Position numbers and translations under genes: made by a program. From NCBI GenBank assembly GCA_023055355.1, contig JALJCS010000010.1:24753001-24817000 (forward strand): DNA of 64,000 nt. The letters run 5' to 3'. Source of the stretch: Agelaius tricolor. Taxonomy: Eukaryota; Chordata; Aves; Passeriformes; Icteridae. The notes beneath the pieces are model-generated. The model saw only the letters and a program-made list of their open reading frames with translations, ran no database searches and was not told the origin of the DNA. Shown one piece after another: positions 12,001-23,207 of the stretch (its first letter is position 1; each line of letters starts with the position of its first letter).

Positions 12001-14091
12001 GTGAATGCTTCTTTCTCTTTGAAAAGTAAATCGTGGTAGACAAGTGTGAGGTTTTTATCAGCATAGATAAAAAATGCTTTTGCTCAAACACTTTAACTTT
12101 TCACCAAAAATACTCAGTATTGAATTATTTTTCTAGGAATTTTCTTTAAAAAGAAAAAGGGAAGCTTAAGAAGTTGGAGCTGCCCTTGTATCTGGGAGCA
12201 GGGCATTTGCTGCTCCATTAATTTCAGTTAAGTTGTTCAGTTTGGGGCGTTCCTGGAAGCAGAGCTCTAAATCTGTCATGAAATGGCTGTTTGGTTCTGC
12301 AGACACTAAATGAAGTTGTCACCTTTGTGTTCTGTTGCTGCCAGAAGGGGACAGTGCCTGGCAAGAACATTTCAAAGAACAAGAATCTTGTCAGCTCAGA
12401 TCTGCTGAGGGAAAGCTCTGGCTGTCTGTGGGCAACACAGCCTGGAAAAGTGTGGGAGCTGAGGAGGTGTGTGAGAGGGGTGAGCAAATGTCGGTGTCTG
12501 GTGTGGTAACCTGGGTGAGGAGTTCTGGAGTACCAAGGAGATGTCTTTTAGCTGGTGTCATTTTGATAAACCAAAAATACTGCAAAGTGCTTGTGTTAAG
12601 GCAGAAAACACAACACACAGAGAATGTGTGCTTGTTGCCTAACGCTCCAGTAATAAACATTAATTATTTTTACCTGGACCTGGTGTTTCTCCTGCAGGTT
12701 TCATGAGCACTGGAGGTTTGTGCTGCAGCGGCTGGTGTTCCTGGCAGCATTTGTAGTCTACTTGGAGTCAGAAACATTAGTGACCCGGGAAGCTGTTGCA
12801 GAAATACTTGGGAGTAAGTTAATGCTGTAACTGAAGAGAAAAAGCTTAGACACTGTAGCTTTCAGAGGTACAGGGAAACGGGAGAACTTAATTTCTTCTG
12901 AGAAATCAGTTCCAGAGTTTATCTGGTATTTGATTTCATTATATCAACAACAAATTCTCAGAAGACGGAAACTGGCAAACCTAATGTTAACCAAAGTACT
13001 TAGTTATTAATAAGTTCTTCATCAATGAAAGTCATTCATTCAAAGTGTGTAAATGCACCAAAAGCATAACACAAAAATGAGAGCTTGTTTCTCTAACTTC
13101 TTGCTTTTGGTATTGAAAAAGTGTGTAAAACAGATTAAATTCTTGCCATAAAAGAACTGTATCTTCACAGAGCAAAAGATTTGGAAAAAATAAGGAAAAT
13201 ACATCCTGTATATAGATGTAAATCTAGTTACTCTGTTGGATGTACAAGATGCTGAATCAAGAACAGAGGGGCTGTAATTACATCACATACAGGAAAAGGC
13301 TGACTTTTATTTTGTAATAGTATTTCATAAATTTGATATTTCAAATTAGCACCAGTAAACAAATGCAATTTAAGGTGGCTGGGTTTGCTCATGCTCAGCA
13401 CCACCTCATCACTGCTCTGTTTTTGTCTCAGTTGAAGCTGATCGAGAACGGGGCTTTCACCTGGACATTGAAGATTATCTTTCTGGTGTATTAACTCTGG
13501 CCAGTGAGCTGGTAAGAAAGATATGCATGCATGTGTTTGGTTTGAAACTGACCTTGAAAACAGCAGTAATGTTTTTTAGCTTTATCAAGTTGGTCCTGGC
13601 AGTTATGATACACAATACCTTGATCTGAACTTATTCAGAGGCAAGATGCTTCTCTGCATGTTCCTCAGTGATACTTCTAAGATTTAAACTTAAATTTTGA
13701 TCTGATGGAAAATCCAGAACTATGCTCAACAGAAAGGTAGATCTAAGTACAAATAAGCTGACTGCCAGGACCACAAGTGCATCATTTGGTACAGTAACTG
13801 GTGGGGACTGTGATGTGATGTGGGTGCTGTGCTCTCCGGTGTCTCCTCTGGCAGGCCAGGCTGGCAGTGAACAGTGTCACAGCTGGGGACTATTCTCGCC
13901 CTCTCCGCATCTCAACCTTTATCAACGAGCTGGATTCTGGCTTCCGCCTCCTCAACCTGAAGAACGACTCCCTGAGGAAGCGCTACGATGGCCTGAAATA
14001 CGATGTCAAGAAAATTGAGGAAGTGGTTTATGACTTGTCCATCAGAGGACTCAATAAGGAGGCAACAGTTGGTGCAGGTGGAGAGAAGTGA
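8676..14091 (+). CDS. TSN: TSN, translin (six coding exons, 229 aa)
   Basis: Translin is a single-stranded DNA/RNA-binding protein. It oligomerises and, with TRAX, forms the C3PO complex that acts in small-RNA passenger-strand removal and tRNA processing. Coding exons are 8676-8741, 8822-8915, 11819-11915, 12698-12813, 13432-13511 and 13855-14091. They total 690 nt, so 229 residues against 228 in human, with every junction in phase and GT-AG borders. Recognisable blocks are MSVSEMF at the N terminus, EQTAREILTLLQGVHQG, AREHFGTV with Cys58, the nucleic-acid-binding segment RFHEHWRF (86-93), TLVTREAV, GFHLDIEDYLSG, and the near-invariant exon 6 region from TAGDYSRP to KRYDGLKYDVKK. The start matches the family N terminus and lies in ACCATGT. 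The last residues (NKEATVGAGGEK) differ from the human tail and lack its C-terminal cysteine. Confidence 0.97.
10267..10365 (+). repeat. A-rich low-complexity tract in TSN intron 2
   Basis: Almost uninterrupted A/C-rich sequence with irregular CAAA and AAAC units. It starts with a run of A and degrades along its length. It looks like a decayed A-rich simple repeat. I see no recognisable retroelement body directly upstream. Confidence 0.75.
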
Positions 14092-15405
14092 AGGATGCTC
14101 CTGGAACAGCATCATCGATTACCTCAGATGGTTGCCAATTTAGGAAGTACCTAGAGAAACCTTCCTACAGTAGTTTAGAAGAACTGCAGCTCAAAGCTGC
14201 TCTCTATTTTCTTACAAAAGGTGTAGTACAGGTGTTAGATGTTTTGTAAAATCATGTCTAGATTAGGACAGGAGACTGTTTCCAGTGGAATTCCTCTGTC
14301 AAACACACGGTGCTGTTCTCTGCATAGCAGCAATAGTAGTCAGTAACTCCCATGAGCTGAGATTCCCATTGTTCTCCCATTGTTGCTTCCCTGCTGTCAG
14401 GGAGGTGCTGTGGCTATCTCTGCTCACACAGCACTCAGCTCAGTGCAGACACGTGGGATCTTTAAAGAAACACAGTGTGTAAATACTGACTTTTTTTTTT
14501 TAAGACACTTTTTTTTTCTTTTTGTTTCTTAAATTTTCACCTATGTAAGTTGAACAAATTTGTATAATTGTTTATGAACCAGATCTCTTTTTTTTTAATG
14601 GTTTCTCATAATGTACACCCTGTAATTGAGAAATTAGTGAAAATACTCCTGAGAATTCCTCTATTGGAACTGGTGTCTTGCACCCCAGTATCTCTGTCTC
14701 TCTCTCTCTCTGTCTCAATTTTTTTTTCTTTCCAGCATCATTTCAGTTACCAGGGAGAGCAAGGTTTTCTTAGATACCTGCTTTCTCTGTCTGGTATTTG
14801 TTTTACTGGCATGACTAAATGCAGAGTTTTAATGATGATTTGCCTTGAGAACTCAGTGTAACCAATTTGTATGTTTTTTTAATTTCCAAGTTTTCTGAAT
14901 AGAGAAGTGTAAACTGACAAACTGCAGCTGGTGTCTGAGTTCTAACAACCTGTACAGGCCACAACTGTACCTGTATCCTGGGATTAAAAACAAAAAACAC
15001 CACAAGACTCTAGTTTGTGTAGTAAAATGTTTGTATCTATCTCCAGAAATTAGGAGGTTACTGCTTTCAGGTAAGTATGTAAGATGTTTGCAAACACCAA
15101 CAGCCTCTTTCACGTGTGTAAGTGGACAGACTCATGCCTCCCCATGTGTTTGTTCTCTTGTCCTAAATGACTTTGAGTTTTGCCATTCTCCTACTTCTGG
15201 TGGTGCAGGAGGGTTAAGGAGAACAGCTGACTTAGGAGGAGGAGGAATACTTCAGAGGATGAATGGGAACGGTCAAGTTTATGCAGAGTTTGTTTGCGTT
15301 TCGGTTTCTTAGCGAAGATTTTCCACTGAGTTAGGGGGTTGTTTTGTTTTTTGGAAGAAAATAGTTTCTTGGTTATTTTGGCCAATAAAAGCTGTTCTTT
15401 GATTA
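14092..15405 (+). other. TSN: Probable TSN 3' UTR with poly(A) signal
   Basis: An AATAAA hexamer at 15384-15389 is followed within about 30 bases by T/GT-rich sequence, a good cleavage-site context. This implies a 3' UTR of roughly 1.3 kb. Inside it, TGTAAATA at 14478-14485 matches the Pumilio response element consensus exactly. A CT-dinucleotide run lies at 14691-14716, and several T-rich stretches occur between 14492 and 14730. The end point is inferred from the hexamer alone, and shorter isoforms are possible. Confidence 0.55.
14691..14716 (+). repeat. (TC)n microsatellite
   Basis: A short CT dinucleotide run with two TCTG interruptions, inside the proposed TSN 3' UTR and followed by a T-tract. 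It is likely length-variable. Confidence 0.8.
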
Positions 15406-15778
15406 TGGCCACTTGGTACCTCCGCTTGTCTGTTCATCTGCTGTTATTTGCTTCCCTTGCTGGGAACCTGTTCTGGAATACCAGCATTTCAGTTCATCCT
15501 TCAGCTGTCCTTGGACAATAATGGAGTTCCTCCCCTTGGCTGTAGTTGTTCAGTGCCACACTTCTAAACACTGCCAAGTGCAAAGTCAAGCTGCAAACAG
15601 ATTTCATAAGCTTTTTAAATTTATTTTAACTTTGAGAAATTTCACCAAGTAAAACAGGAGAGCTATGGAGTTTATCCTTACCCACCCAAGGGGTGGCAAG
15701 ACTATTTTAAGTGCATCTCATAATCTTTCATGTTTGTCCTCATCCTTTGTATCTTGTCACTTAACACAGGGAGATGGC

Positions 15779-16046
15779 AATATTCCCCCTTTCACAGCTG
15801 AAGAAAATGAGAGTGTAACTTCCTGAGCCCTGTGGCAATGTAACAGCTTTCACAGTATTTGTTTTTGCCCTGTGCCAGTGTTTGCTCATTTCCTGACTTA
15901 ACGCTGTGGCAGTGGGAGGAAGGAAGGAGCTTAAGCCAGTTTTACTGCCCAAACCAGAGATGGGGGGTGAACCAACACCCTAAGGCTGTGCAGACACAGC
16001 TGTGCACTTCAAGGTCACACAGGAAATTTGTGGGAGCAGGAGAATA
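15779..16046 (+). repeat. MIR-like ancient SINE fragments (candidate)
   Basis: The segment around 15783-15812 resembles the MIR core stretch that reads roughly CCCCATTTTACAGATGAGG. The segment at 16004-16035 resembles the MIR stretch around CAAGGTCACACAGC. The two are about 190 bp apart in the same order as in MIR, so they may be one interrupted or two separate copies. Similarity was judged from memory and is well diverged. Confidence 0.3.
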
Positions 16047-17845
16047 GAGAAGGGTTACCTGAGCATCAGTTTGGTGTGCCTTTGGTTAGAGGACTCCTGG
16101 CATGTGGGACTGGGATGTGAGGCCATGTGGCAGGGCAGCTGCTGGTTAAGGCTTTGCACTGACTTGCGTCCCAGGTGCTCCAGTTGCCTTTGGTCATGCA
16201 GCAGGTCTGCTTCCTGACACAGGATGCTGTGTGCCTAACAGAGCTGTTCACTAGATCCCACATCTGCCAGCTCTTGCTGCTGGCTTCTGAGAGCTGGTGG
16301 AGATGAAGCAATGCTGTGCCACACGTGCAGGTGCCATGGGAGGGATAACTGGAAGAGCAAGGTAATTACTTGGGGCTTACAGAGGTGCAAGGTGTGGGAT
16401 CCTTCTGTCTAAGGCTCTGTGAAGAGCAAGTGCACAAAAAAGAAACACTCAGTGATGTCTTCTTGGAGGGTGTTTAGCAAACAGCTCCTTCTTTCCTGTT
16501 TTTAAGTCTTGGGGAGAGCCTGCCATCATCCTCTGGAAAAGCACTGTTTGCAAGAGGCAGGCTACACAGCTCATTCCCAGCGTGGGTGTGGAGAAGGAAA
16601 AAAAACCCACTAACTTTCCCTAGGCAGCAGCAGGGGAAGATGGGGATGCTTTTGTAGCTTCCTCTGCACCACCGTAGCCTGTAGGACCTTGTGACCTTGA
16701 CAAGGAATCTGCACATTTCTCTGATCCTAAATGGTAAGTTGTGTTCCTGCCCCAGAGCTGGGAGTAGAGGGAAGAAGGGAAAACCCAGAAGGACTTGAGT
16801 AGGGAAGGGGGAGCAGGGAATGGCAGTGGACTGCAGAAGCTTGATGGCTCACGGTGAATCAGATGCACTTGAACTCTGAACAAGTGACTCCTGTTGGTAC
16901 TGAATGGACTGTGCAGCGTGTGCTGGCAGCTGGGAGGGGAGTGAGTCAGCGCAGGAGCGCTGGAGAGGCTGACTCAACACCCAGCACGGCTGTTCCCTGA
17001 GCCACTTCAGCCTCAAGTGTGTCCCTGGGAGTGCTTTCTTGGATCGTCTTTGTATTCGCTAACTTGTTTGTTTGGATTTTTCACATCTTGATGTCATTTC
17101 TGTGGGCTTGCTTTATTTCAGTAAAAAGGGTACTTAAATAGTTGATTAATGGCTCTTTATTTATAGCCCTGCCTGTTGAAGCCCAGCAGATCAATGAAAG
17201 TGCTGACCTGAAACAGTCTGGGAAGCAGGGGTGAGCAGGATGCACAAGAGACCTTGAGGCTGGCTCTTGAACTGGGCTCTGTCTGCTGGAATTGATTAAC
17301 TGCAGCCAGCCCAGCCACCCCTTTAAACTGGCAGAGGACACGTTATCACCTCTGGGCTGCCCTCTCCTGGTGCCAGCAAACCAGGTGTCTGTGCAGTGAG
17401 CTGGATCAAGGAACTGATTTAGCTGAAACAATCTATTTTCCAGCAGTGTTTGTTCCTGACCTGGTGCATCACACAGTCCCCCCTTCATGCTGTGCCAGTA
17501 TGTTGGAAAGAGGCTTCTTCCTCTGCCTGTGGTGCCAGCTTTCAGTATTCTCTGAGCTGTAACATTGTCTGTAAATTGTTAGATTTTTCTTGCAGTAATT
17601 TAACTGCTTCCCGTTTTGAGAGGATTGCTAAGGATTTTCTCTCTGAACAAATAATTTGCCTTCATTTCACTGCAAAGTGAGTGAGCTGCAGAACCTCACC
17701 CAGGTTTTTCAGCCAGCAAGTTCATTACACACCGAGACAATTAAGGGGAGCAGAAAGTGAGCATGGATGATGCTGGGAGTTTGTGTGTGGATCCTGACCC
17801 ATCATCTGCAGTCCATCTTCTCTTGTTCAAGTACTGTCACAGGAT

Positions 17846-17898
17846 GCAGCTCTACTAAGGAGATCTGCACTGGAAGCAGGGTGCAGCTCTACTAAAGA
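17846..17898 (+). repeat. Short local duplication, 35-bp period
   Basis: The sequence TGCAGCTCTACTAAGGAG at 17846-17863 recurs with one change (TGCAGCTCTACTAAAGAG) at 17881-17898. The intervening bases do not continue the repeat. It appears to be a small local duplication of no obvious function. Confidence 0.6.
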
Positions 17899-20800
17899 GT
17901 GTAGGGGTTGTTCAGAGTCTCCTCCCTGCTGAATTCATGGAGTGCTGTGAATTGAGTGTTTGGATTTCAAAAGGAAGACTCCTACCTGTTTTGTATCTCC
18001 TGTCTGTGTGTTGTGGGTCAGGCAGACATGGGTATGTCCTCGCAGGTTTCACTGCCTATTTATTGTCACTTCAAACTGGCACTTCTGGTTTGCATTGGTT
18101 GGTCAGCACTGGGGGCTTGCCCTGCCCAAGGAGAACGTGGCTGTTAGAAAACCAGCCCTTTCTTGAAAGGAGGAATACACTCCTTGTCTGAGTGCTTGTT
18201 CACCTGCACATTCACACTCTGGGTGTACAAACATCTAACCTGGGAAAATGTAAGAGCCTGCTCTGCTCCCCTGGAAGTCTTCCCAGGGATGTGGCTCTGG
18301 CACTGCAAGGGAAGTTCCTGTCCTAGGAGGGAAGGGTTCAAGTCACCTGGGCCTCCACTGCAAACAAATCCTTTGCCTGATTCCATGCAGAGAACCTTCC
18401 CTGAGAGGGCTGTGGGCAGGCTGGGTCTTCGCAATTGCAGCTGAGAAGATCTGAGGGATGCAGAGGCTGCACTGGGGGAGATCACACTGGGGCAGGATTT
18501 GAGCTGGAAATTATTATTATGTTAATCCTTGCTAATGGATCTAGAGCCTAATGCCATCTTCTCTTCTAATCATCTTCTAATGCCATCAACTCTTTCCAGC
18601 TGTGTAACTGCTCCCAGTCAAGCCTGGGCAGAGACCAGTGCTGGAGGATGCTCTGCCTGTGCTCTGATTTCCCCAAAGTGTTCCATCTCTGCTGAAGAAC
18701 AGGAACTCTGTTCCTATCACTCAACCTTTCCATCATGTTGTAGAAAGGTTTCCCGCAGGGGATCACCTTCAACTTCCCAGGGGAGGTGTATTCTTTTCTA
18801 ATGAGTGCCCTTAGGACTTGTCTGGAGTATTTAGACTGAACAGTGTTACTGTCAAAACTTCTTTTTTTCTTCTTTGCTTTACCTATGTCTGGTCAGATTG
18901 CTCCTCTGCAGCAGCATGTGAGAAATAAGGCAGTTCCCTCATCTGCCTGATCAGTAAGACATCTTGCTCCTTCATACTCCACTGTAGTGACGGGTCACTC
19001 GATGACAGTGAGAGCTTTGAATATTTATCTGATCTCTGGGAGGACAGTTTCCTCTGTTGCTTTCAGTTCCAGGTTTTTTCCAGTTTCAAGTCAGAAAATG
19101 TCAGCCTAGTTCCAGCTAAATCTTACCCAATTCCCCAGCACACGCATAAGAGGAGACATCACAAAATGAGAGTTACTATAGCTGCCTCATCCATGAGCCC
19201 TGAAGGGATCTTTGACATGGTGCTAGAAGATTTAAACTTTTTTTCTCTTTGAACATATCAGGGACAAGCAAGACAGTGCAAGATTCACCAGAATCTCCTG
19301 CTGGGAAAAAAAAAATCTGGGACTTCTGTTGCATTATAAATTCATATGCAGCAAGTCAGGAGATCTGAGATGATCTCAGAGCTTTTTTCAGGATTTGCTG
19401 TATGCTGAGGTCGATCTCAGTATCCAATGACAACTCCTCGCTGAAAGACCAAAGCTGGTCTCAGATGTCTCTCAGATGTGTTCTTGATGAAATAGTGAGA
19501 CCCACACTGAGCACCCCTTCCCTCTCTGCACTTCATTTAATGACAACCAGGAAAGTATGAGAACACCATAAAGGAGAGGATCTCTATTCACTAAAGCAGA
19601 GGTGTCTGCTCTCTGAAGTATTTGCTCTTCATCTCCACATGTCTTCCTCAGGCTTTCCCACCCAGCCTCGTGACTCATAAAGGAGCTTTTCTTTCTTTCC
19701 TTGGGACCTGAGCTCATAGAGGGCTCTTAGTCCAGTGTTTTGTCATCTTGTGTGTCTGCCTTCAGAACTGAAAACTGCATGGACTCTAAAAATAAAGACT
19801 GGCTTTTGTTGTTTTCTTTGTAAATGACCAGTAAGGCTTATACAAAATGATTTCTAAAGGTCATTTATGAGTTCTGGTAAATCAAGGGAGTAACCAACTT
19901 TTTCTTTTTCCCCCTGACAAGGGGTACTTCCAGAAAGGTCTGCTTGTACTTCTTGTGTAAGTTTGGTGAGCAGGAGTCTTGAAAAGTAATCTTAGTATTG
20001 TCAGTCATGAAAATGAAAGGCATAAAAATATTACAGAGACCTAGGAGGACAGCCAGCTTGGAACAAATAATTGCTTTCTTGGCTTGCAGACAACCCTGTT
20101 CCAAGTACCCGGGGTTATAATAGCATTTTGTCAGTTTGTTAATCAGAAATGGAAAAATACAGCACAACCAATCTCCATGGCTGCCAAGTAAGATGTGTAC
20201 ATGTGATACTGAAAGACCTGGAACTTCCCAGGAGAGGGATCATCTAGTTCAGAAGGGTGCCTGAGGAGTATGGAAATCTACTGCCTTGTCAGTGTACTGA
20301 TACTCTTGCCCTTCCTGTGCTGCCTCACCCCACACCACAGACACTCACAGGGCCACAGGGATTGTTCCCTGCTCATGTCCCCTTTCAACACCTGTAATTT
20401 ACAGGCAGGTGAGCAGCTGCACACACCAGGTACATAAAAGTAGCCCGTGTTAGAAGCACAACCTCTGTCCAGTCTGACAGGTTCAGCAACCCCACTGTCG
20501 CTTCCCAAAGCTGTCCCAGATCAAAGGGCTTGTACTCACTGTTCCTTGGCCACAGCTCTTTAGAACAGGGCTACAGCACCACGTACACGTCCTGCTCATA
20601 ACTCAATACCCGGTGATTATTCATGGACCTTCTTCTGGGGAGAGTTTGGTTCAGAGGAAATAGGCCATGATTACAGGAGCCTGGCAGGCAGGTGCTTCCT
20701 GTGATACTTAGAAAAATCCTGAATCTGACAAATTGAACAATCAGCCAAACATAAGATTGATGCTAAATATCAGATCCTTTATGTACTTATTGTTCCCTAA

Positions 20801-22590
20801 CCTTTTTGAACAGCCAGGCTGGCTGAAGGTATCTTGATTTAAAGATATGACTGTACAAACAGTCCACTAGTGGTTTCAAGCATGAATTGAGGTGGAGAAA
20901 ATCACTGTGCTGGAAAGTAATTGAAAACTTTCCAGCAAGCAGAGCTTTGTGGCTGTGAAAGCCACTCACTGTTTGGATAAATTGGGCTGTTACTGTACTT
21001 ATGCCTTCTCTTGTCAGAGGTGCCCCAGAGAAATGAAGAGAAAGTGGCTGTGCCATTGTGGTCTTGGGAGAGAAGACAAAGGTGCTACAAGCTGTTGCTT
21101 TTTGCATGTGAGGTGAATGGGGCTTGAAGGCTCATAAATGAGATCTGTCACAACAGCATAAGAAAAATCTTCCTCCAGCAGCTGCTCTGCTCAAGCATCC
21201 GTCTCTGTGAAAAACAAATGGCAAACTAAAAGCAATGCCTCGTGCTCTTCACTGGCTGCTAGTGCATATTTTGGGGGAACAGCTTATTGTCTAGTGATTA
21301 GAAGGAGCTGGAGGGAATTCCAGCTCACTGAGGGAGGCAGGCTGCTGCCCTGCCAATCACTTTGACAGCTATTGCTCGCTACAGAGCTCGGCTGTGTGCA
21401 GCCACGCTCATGTCTTGGGTACCCTCCAGATGATGCAAATCTTCCCATTTCCTCAAGGACAAGATGAAGCACTAAAGTGCTGGATGGTGCAGAATGAGAG
21501 AGAATACAGCCAGTAGGCACACACCAGTGGTGTCTGCCACAGTGCCCGGAGCAGTGCAACAAGCCCTGGCAGCTGTGGTCAGAGGACAAAGCACGGCACA
21601 GTCTGAGGCTTGCTCAGATGCTGGGTCAGTGGTGACTTTACAAGACTAGGGATACCTTTGTGAAGATGTCTTCTGTCTGCCTTTAGTGGTGACCTTTGAT
21701 ACTGGTTGATCTCTGGAGAAATACATAAATGTGCTTGTGTGAATCCACCTGTGAAATAAATGCCTGTAACAAAAATATTTTGTTGGTAGTGAATAATACT
21801 GATTGGCTTTGTCTTTACCCTGTGGGCCTAAAAGACCATTTACAGGCTGTCCTCCCAGATCCATGGACCAAAATTGAGGCTCCTTTAGTTTAGCCTCCAG
21901 GCTGAAATCTGGCCTTTGCTGTGTAAGTCACAGCGTGACATTTTGCAAAGCAGCGGTCAGTGTTAATGTCAGGCTGAAAAGGTTAAACCCTGTTTGCTTT
22001 TTTATCATTGTTCAGCTTTGAGTCATTTCCCTGCTGAGCAACTGAGAGAGGTTGGACCCTATGGGGCAGTTATTTGTGGCCTCAGTTTTGCCTCCAGAGC
22101 AAAAGGGTTTGTGCCAATCTGTTGTTGTCTAGTGAGGACTTGAGTAGCAGGTTTGTACCATTCACCCAGTCTCATTTGGAGTAGCCCTGAGTTCTGTTCA
22201 GGGGATCCACAGAGCAGATGTAGGCACATTGCTCATCTGAATGCCACCCATATGAAGTGAAACACATACTCCATAATACAAATATTAAAAATATACCCAC
22301 TTAAAGTAATTGAAACATAATTATTAAAACATTTTATGTTACTCTACAGTACAATGTAAATTGTTCCTTTCAATTAAATTTTGAAATACACTAGATTACA
22401 TAATTTAAATAATTGCAAACTCTTAAATTCACTATCAGTGGTAGCAGAGCTGTATTTACATATACTTCTGAGATATTTCTTTCAGATGCAGCATTATGTT
22501 CCAGTCCCTAAGTCAGTTAAGTAACAGACTCTCACTGGTAGTGTGCTGCTCTTCCACAGGTTCTACACATATGTGGGGTTTATGTGTTTG

Positions 22591-22630
22591 CTCTTTTTTT
22601 TCTCTTTTTTCTTTTTTTTTTTTTTTTTCT
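22591..22630 (+). repeat. T-rich tract
   Basis: About 40 bases of T with a few C interruptions. On its own it is low-complexity sequence. It also sits immediately upstream of an AG-bounded open segment and so could act as a polypyrimidine tract (see the entry at 22646). Confidence 0.8.
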
Positions 22631-22645
22631 GCTGTGTGCATGCAG

Positions 22646-22735
22646 CTGAATTTGAGCAAATTGATACCTACTTGATTTGGATTAAAGATGAAAGGCCTTT
22701 CTTTTTAAACAAGTGTTTTGACCAAATATACAGAG
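22646..22735 (+). other. Exon-like orphan segment of unknown identity
   Basis: A 90-base open segment is preceded by a long T/C tract ending in GCATGCAG and followed by a plausible donor, CAGAG then GTGAAT. Its length keeps the frame (2 + 87 + 1), and it would encode about 29 residues beginning EFEQIDTYLIW and ending QIYR. I do not recognise the peptide, and I find no partner exon nearby on the plus strand. It may be chance, a decayed exon, or an exon of an unrecognised transcript. Confidence 0.2.
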
Positions 22736-23207
22736 GTGAATAATGAAACACAGTCCTTAGGAGTAGTGGTGGAAAACAATTTTTTCCAGCTTTCATCTTC
22801 AGTTGCATAATACTGCACCTAATTTTGCTGAATACCCGGACTTTACCTAATGCTGATGAAATAAAGTCAATAGTGGAAACCTCTCTCATTGTCAAGACTG
22901 GCTTTCAACACGATCCATGCAATGGCAAGCATCATACATCATTCTCCTGCAGTGCAACATTAACAAGTTAAATTATTATCCTTGGGTGATCTCCTCGAGT
23001 GGAGCCCATCTCTGTATGTACATGAGCCACACACTATTGTGAGTCCAGGGGTTGGAGTTCAGCACCAGGCTGTGGCGTTTGTTTCCAGTGCCAGTCAGAG
23101 TCCTTGGGGACCAGGCTCCTCCCTGTGTTGTCCATGGAGCACATTCAGGCCACTGGGGCTCTTGATGGTCTTTGCATGCGGCACTGGCCAAGCCAAGCCT
23201 GCAGGAC

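Larger units (their letters stand above)
15406..23207. other. Intergenic region between the convergent TSN and RhoGEF genes
   Basis: No confident gene is seen. The region holds SINE-like ancient fragments (about 15.78 and 16.0 kb), a 35-bp-spaced duplication near 17.85 kb, a T-rich tract at 22591-22630 and an exon-like segment at 22646-22735. The RhoGEF 3' UTR must lie in its right-hand part, but I found no canonical minus-strand AATAAA close to the stop codon, so that 3' end is undefined. Confidence 0.6.

Noticed and set aside
20217..20265. CR1-like phrase AGGGATCATCTAGTTCAG
   Set aside because: Resembles a common CR1 segment, but too few bases match to define an element or its ends.
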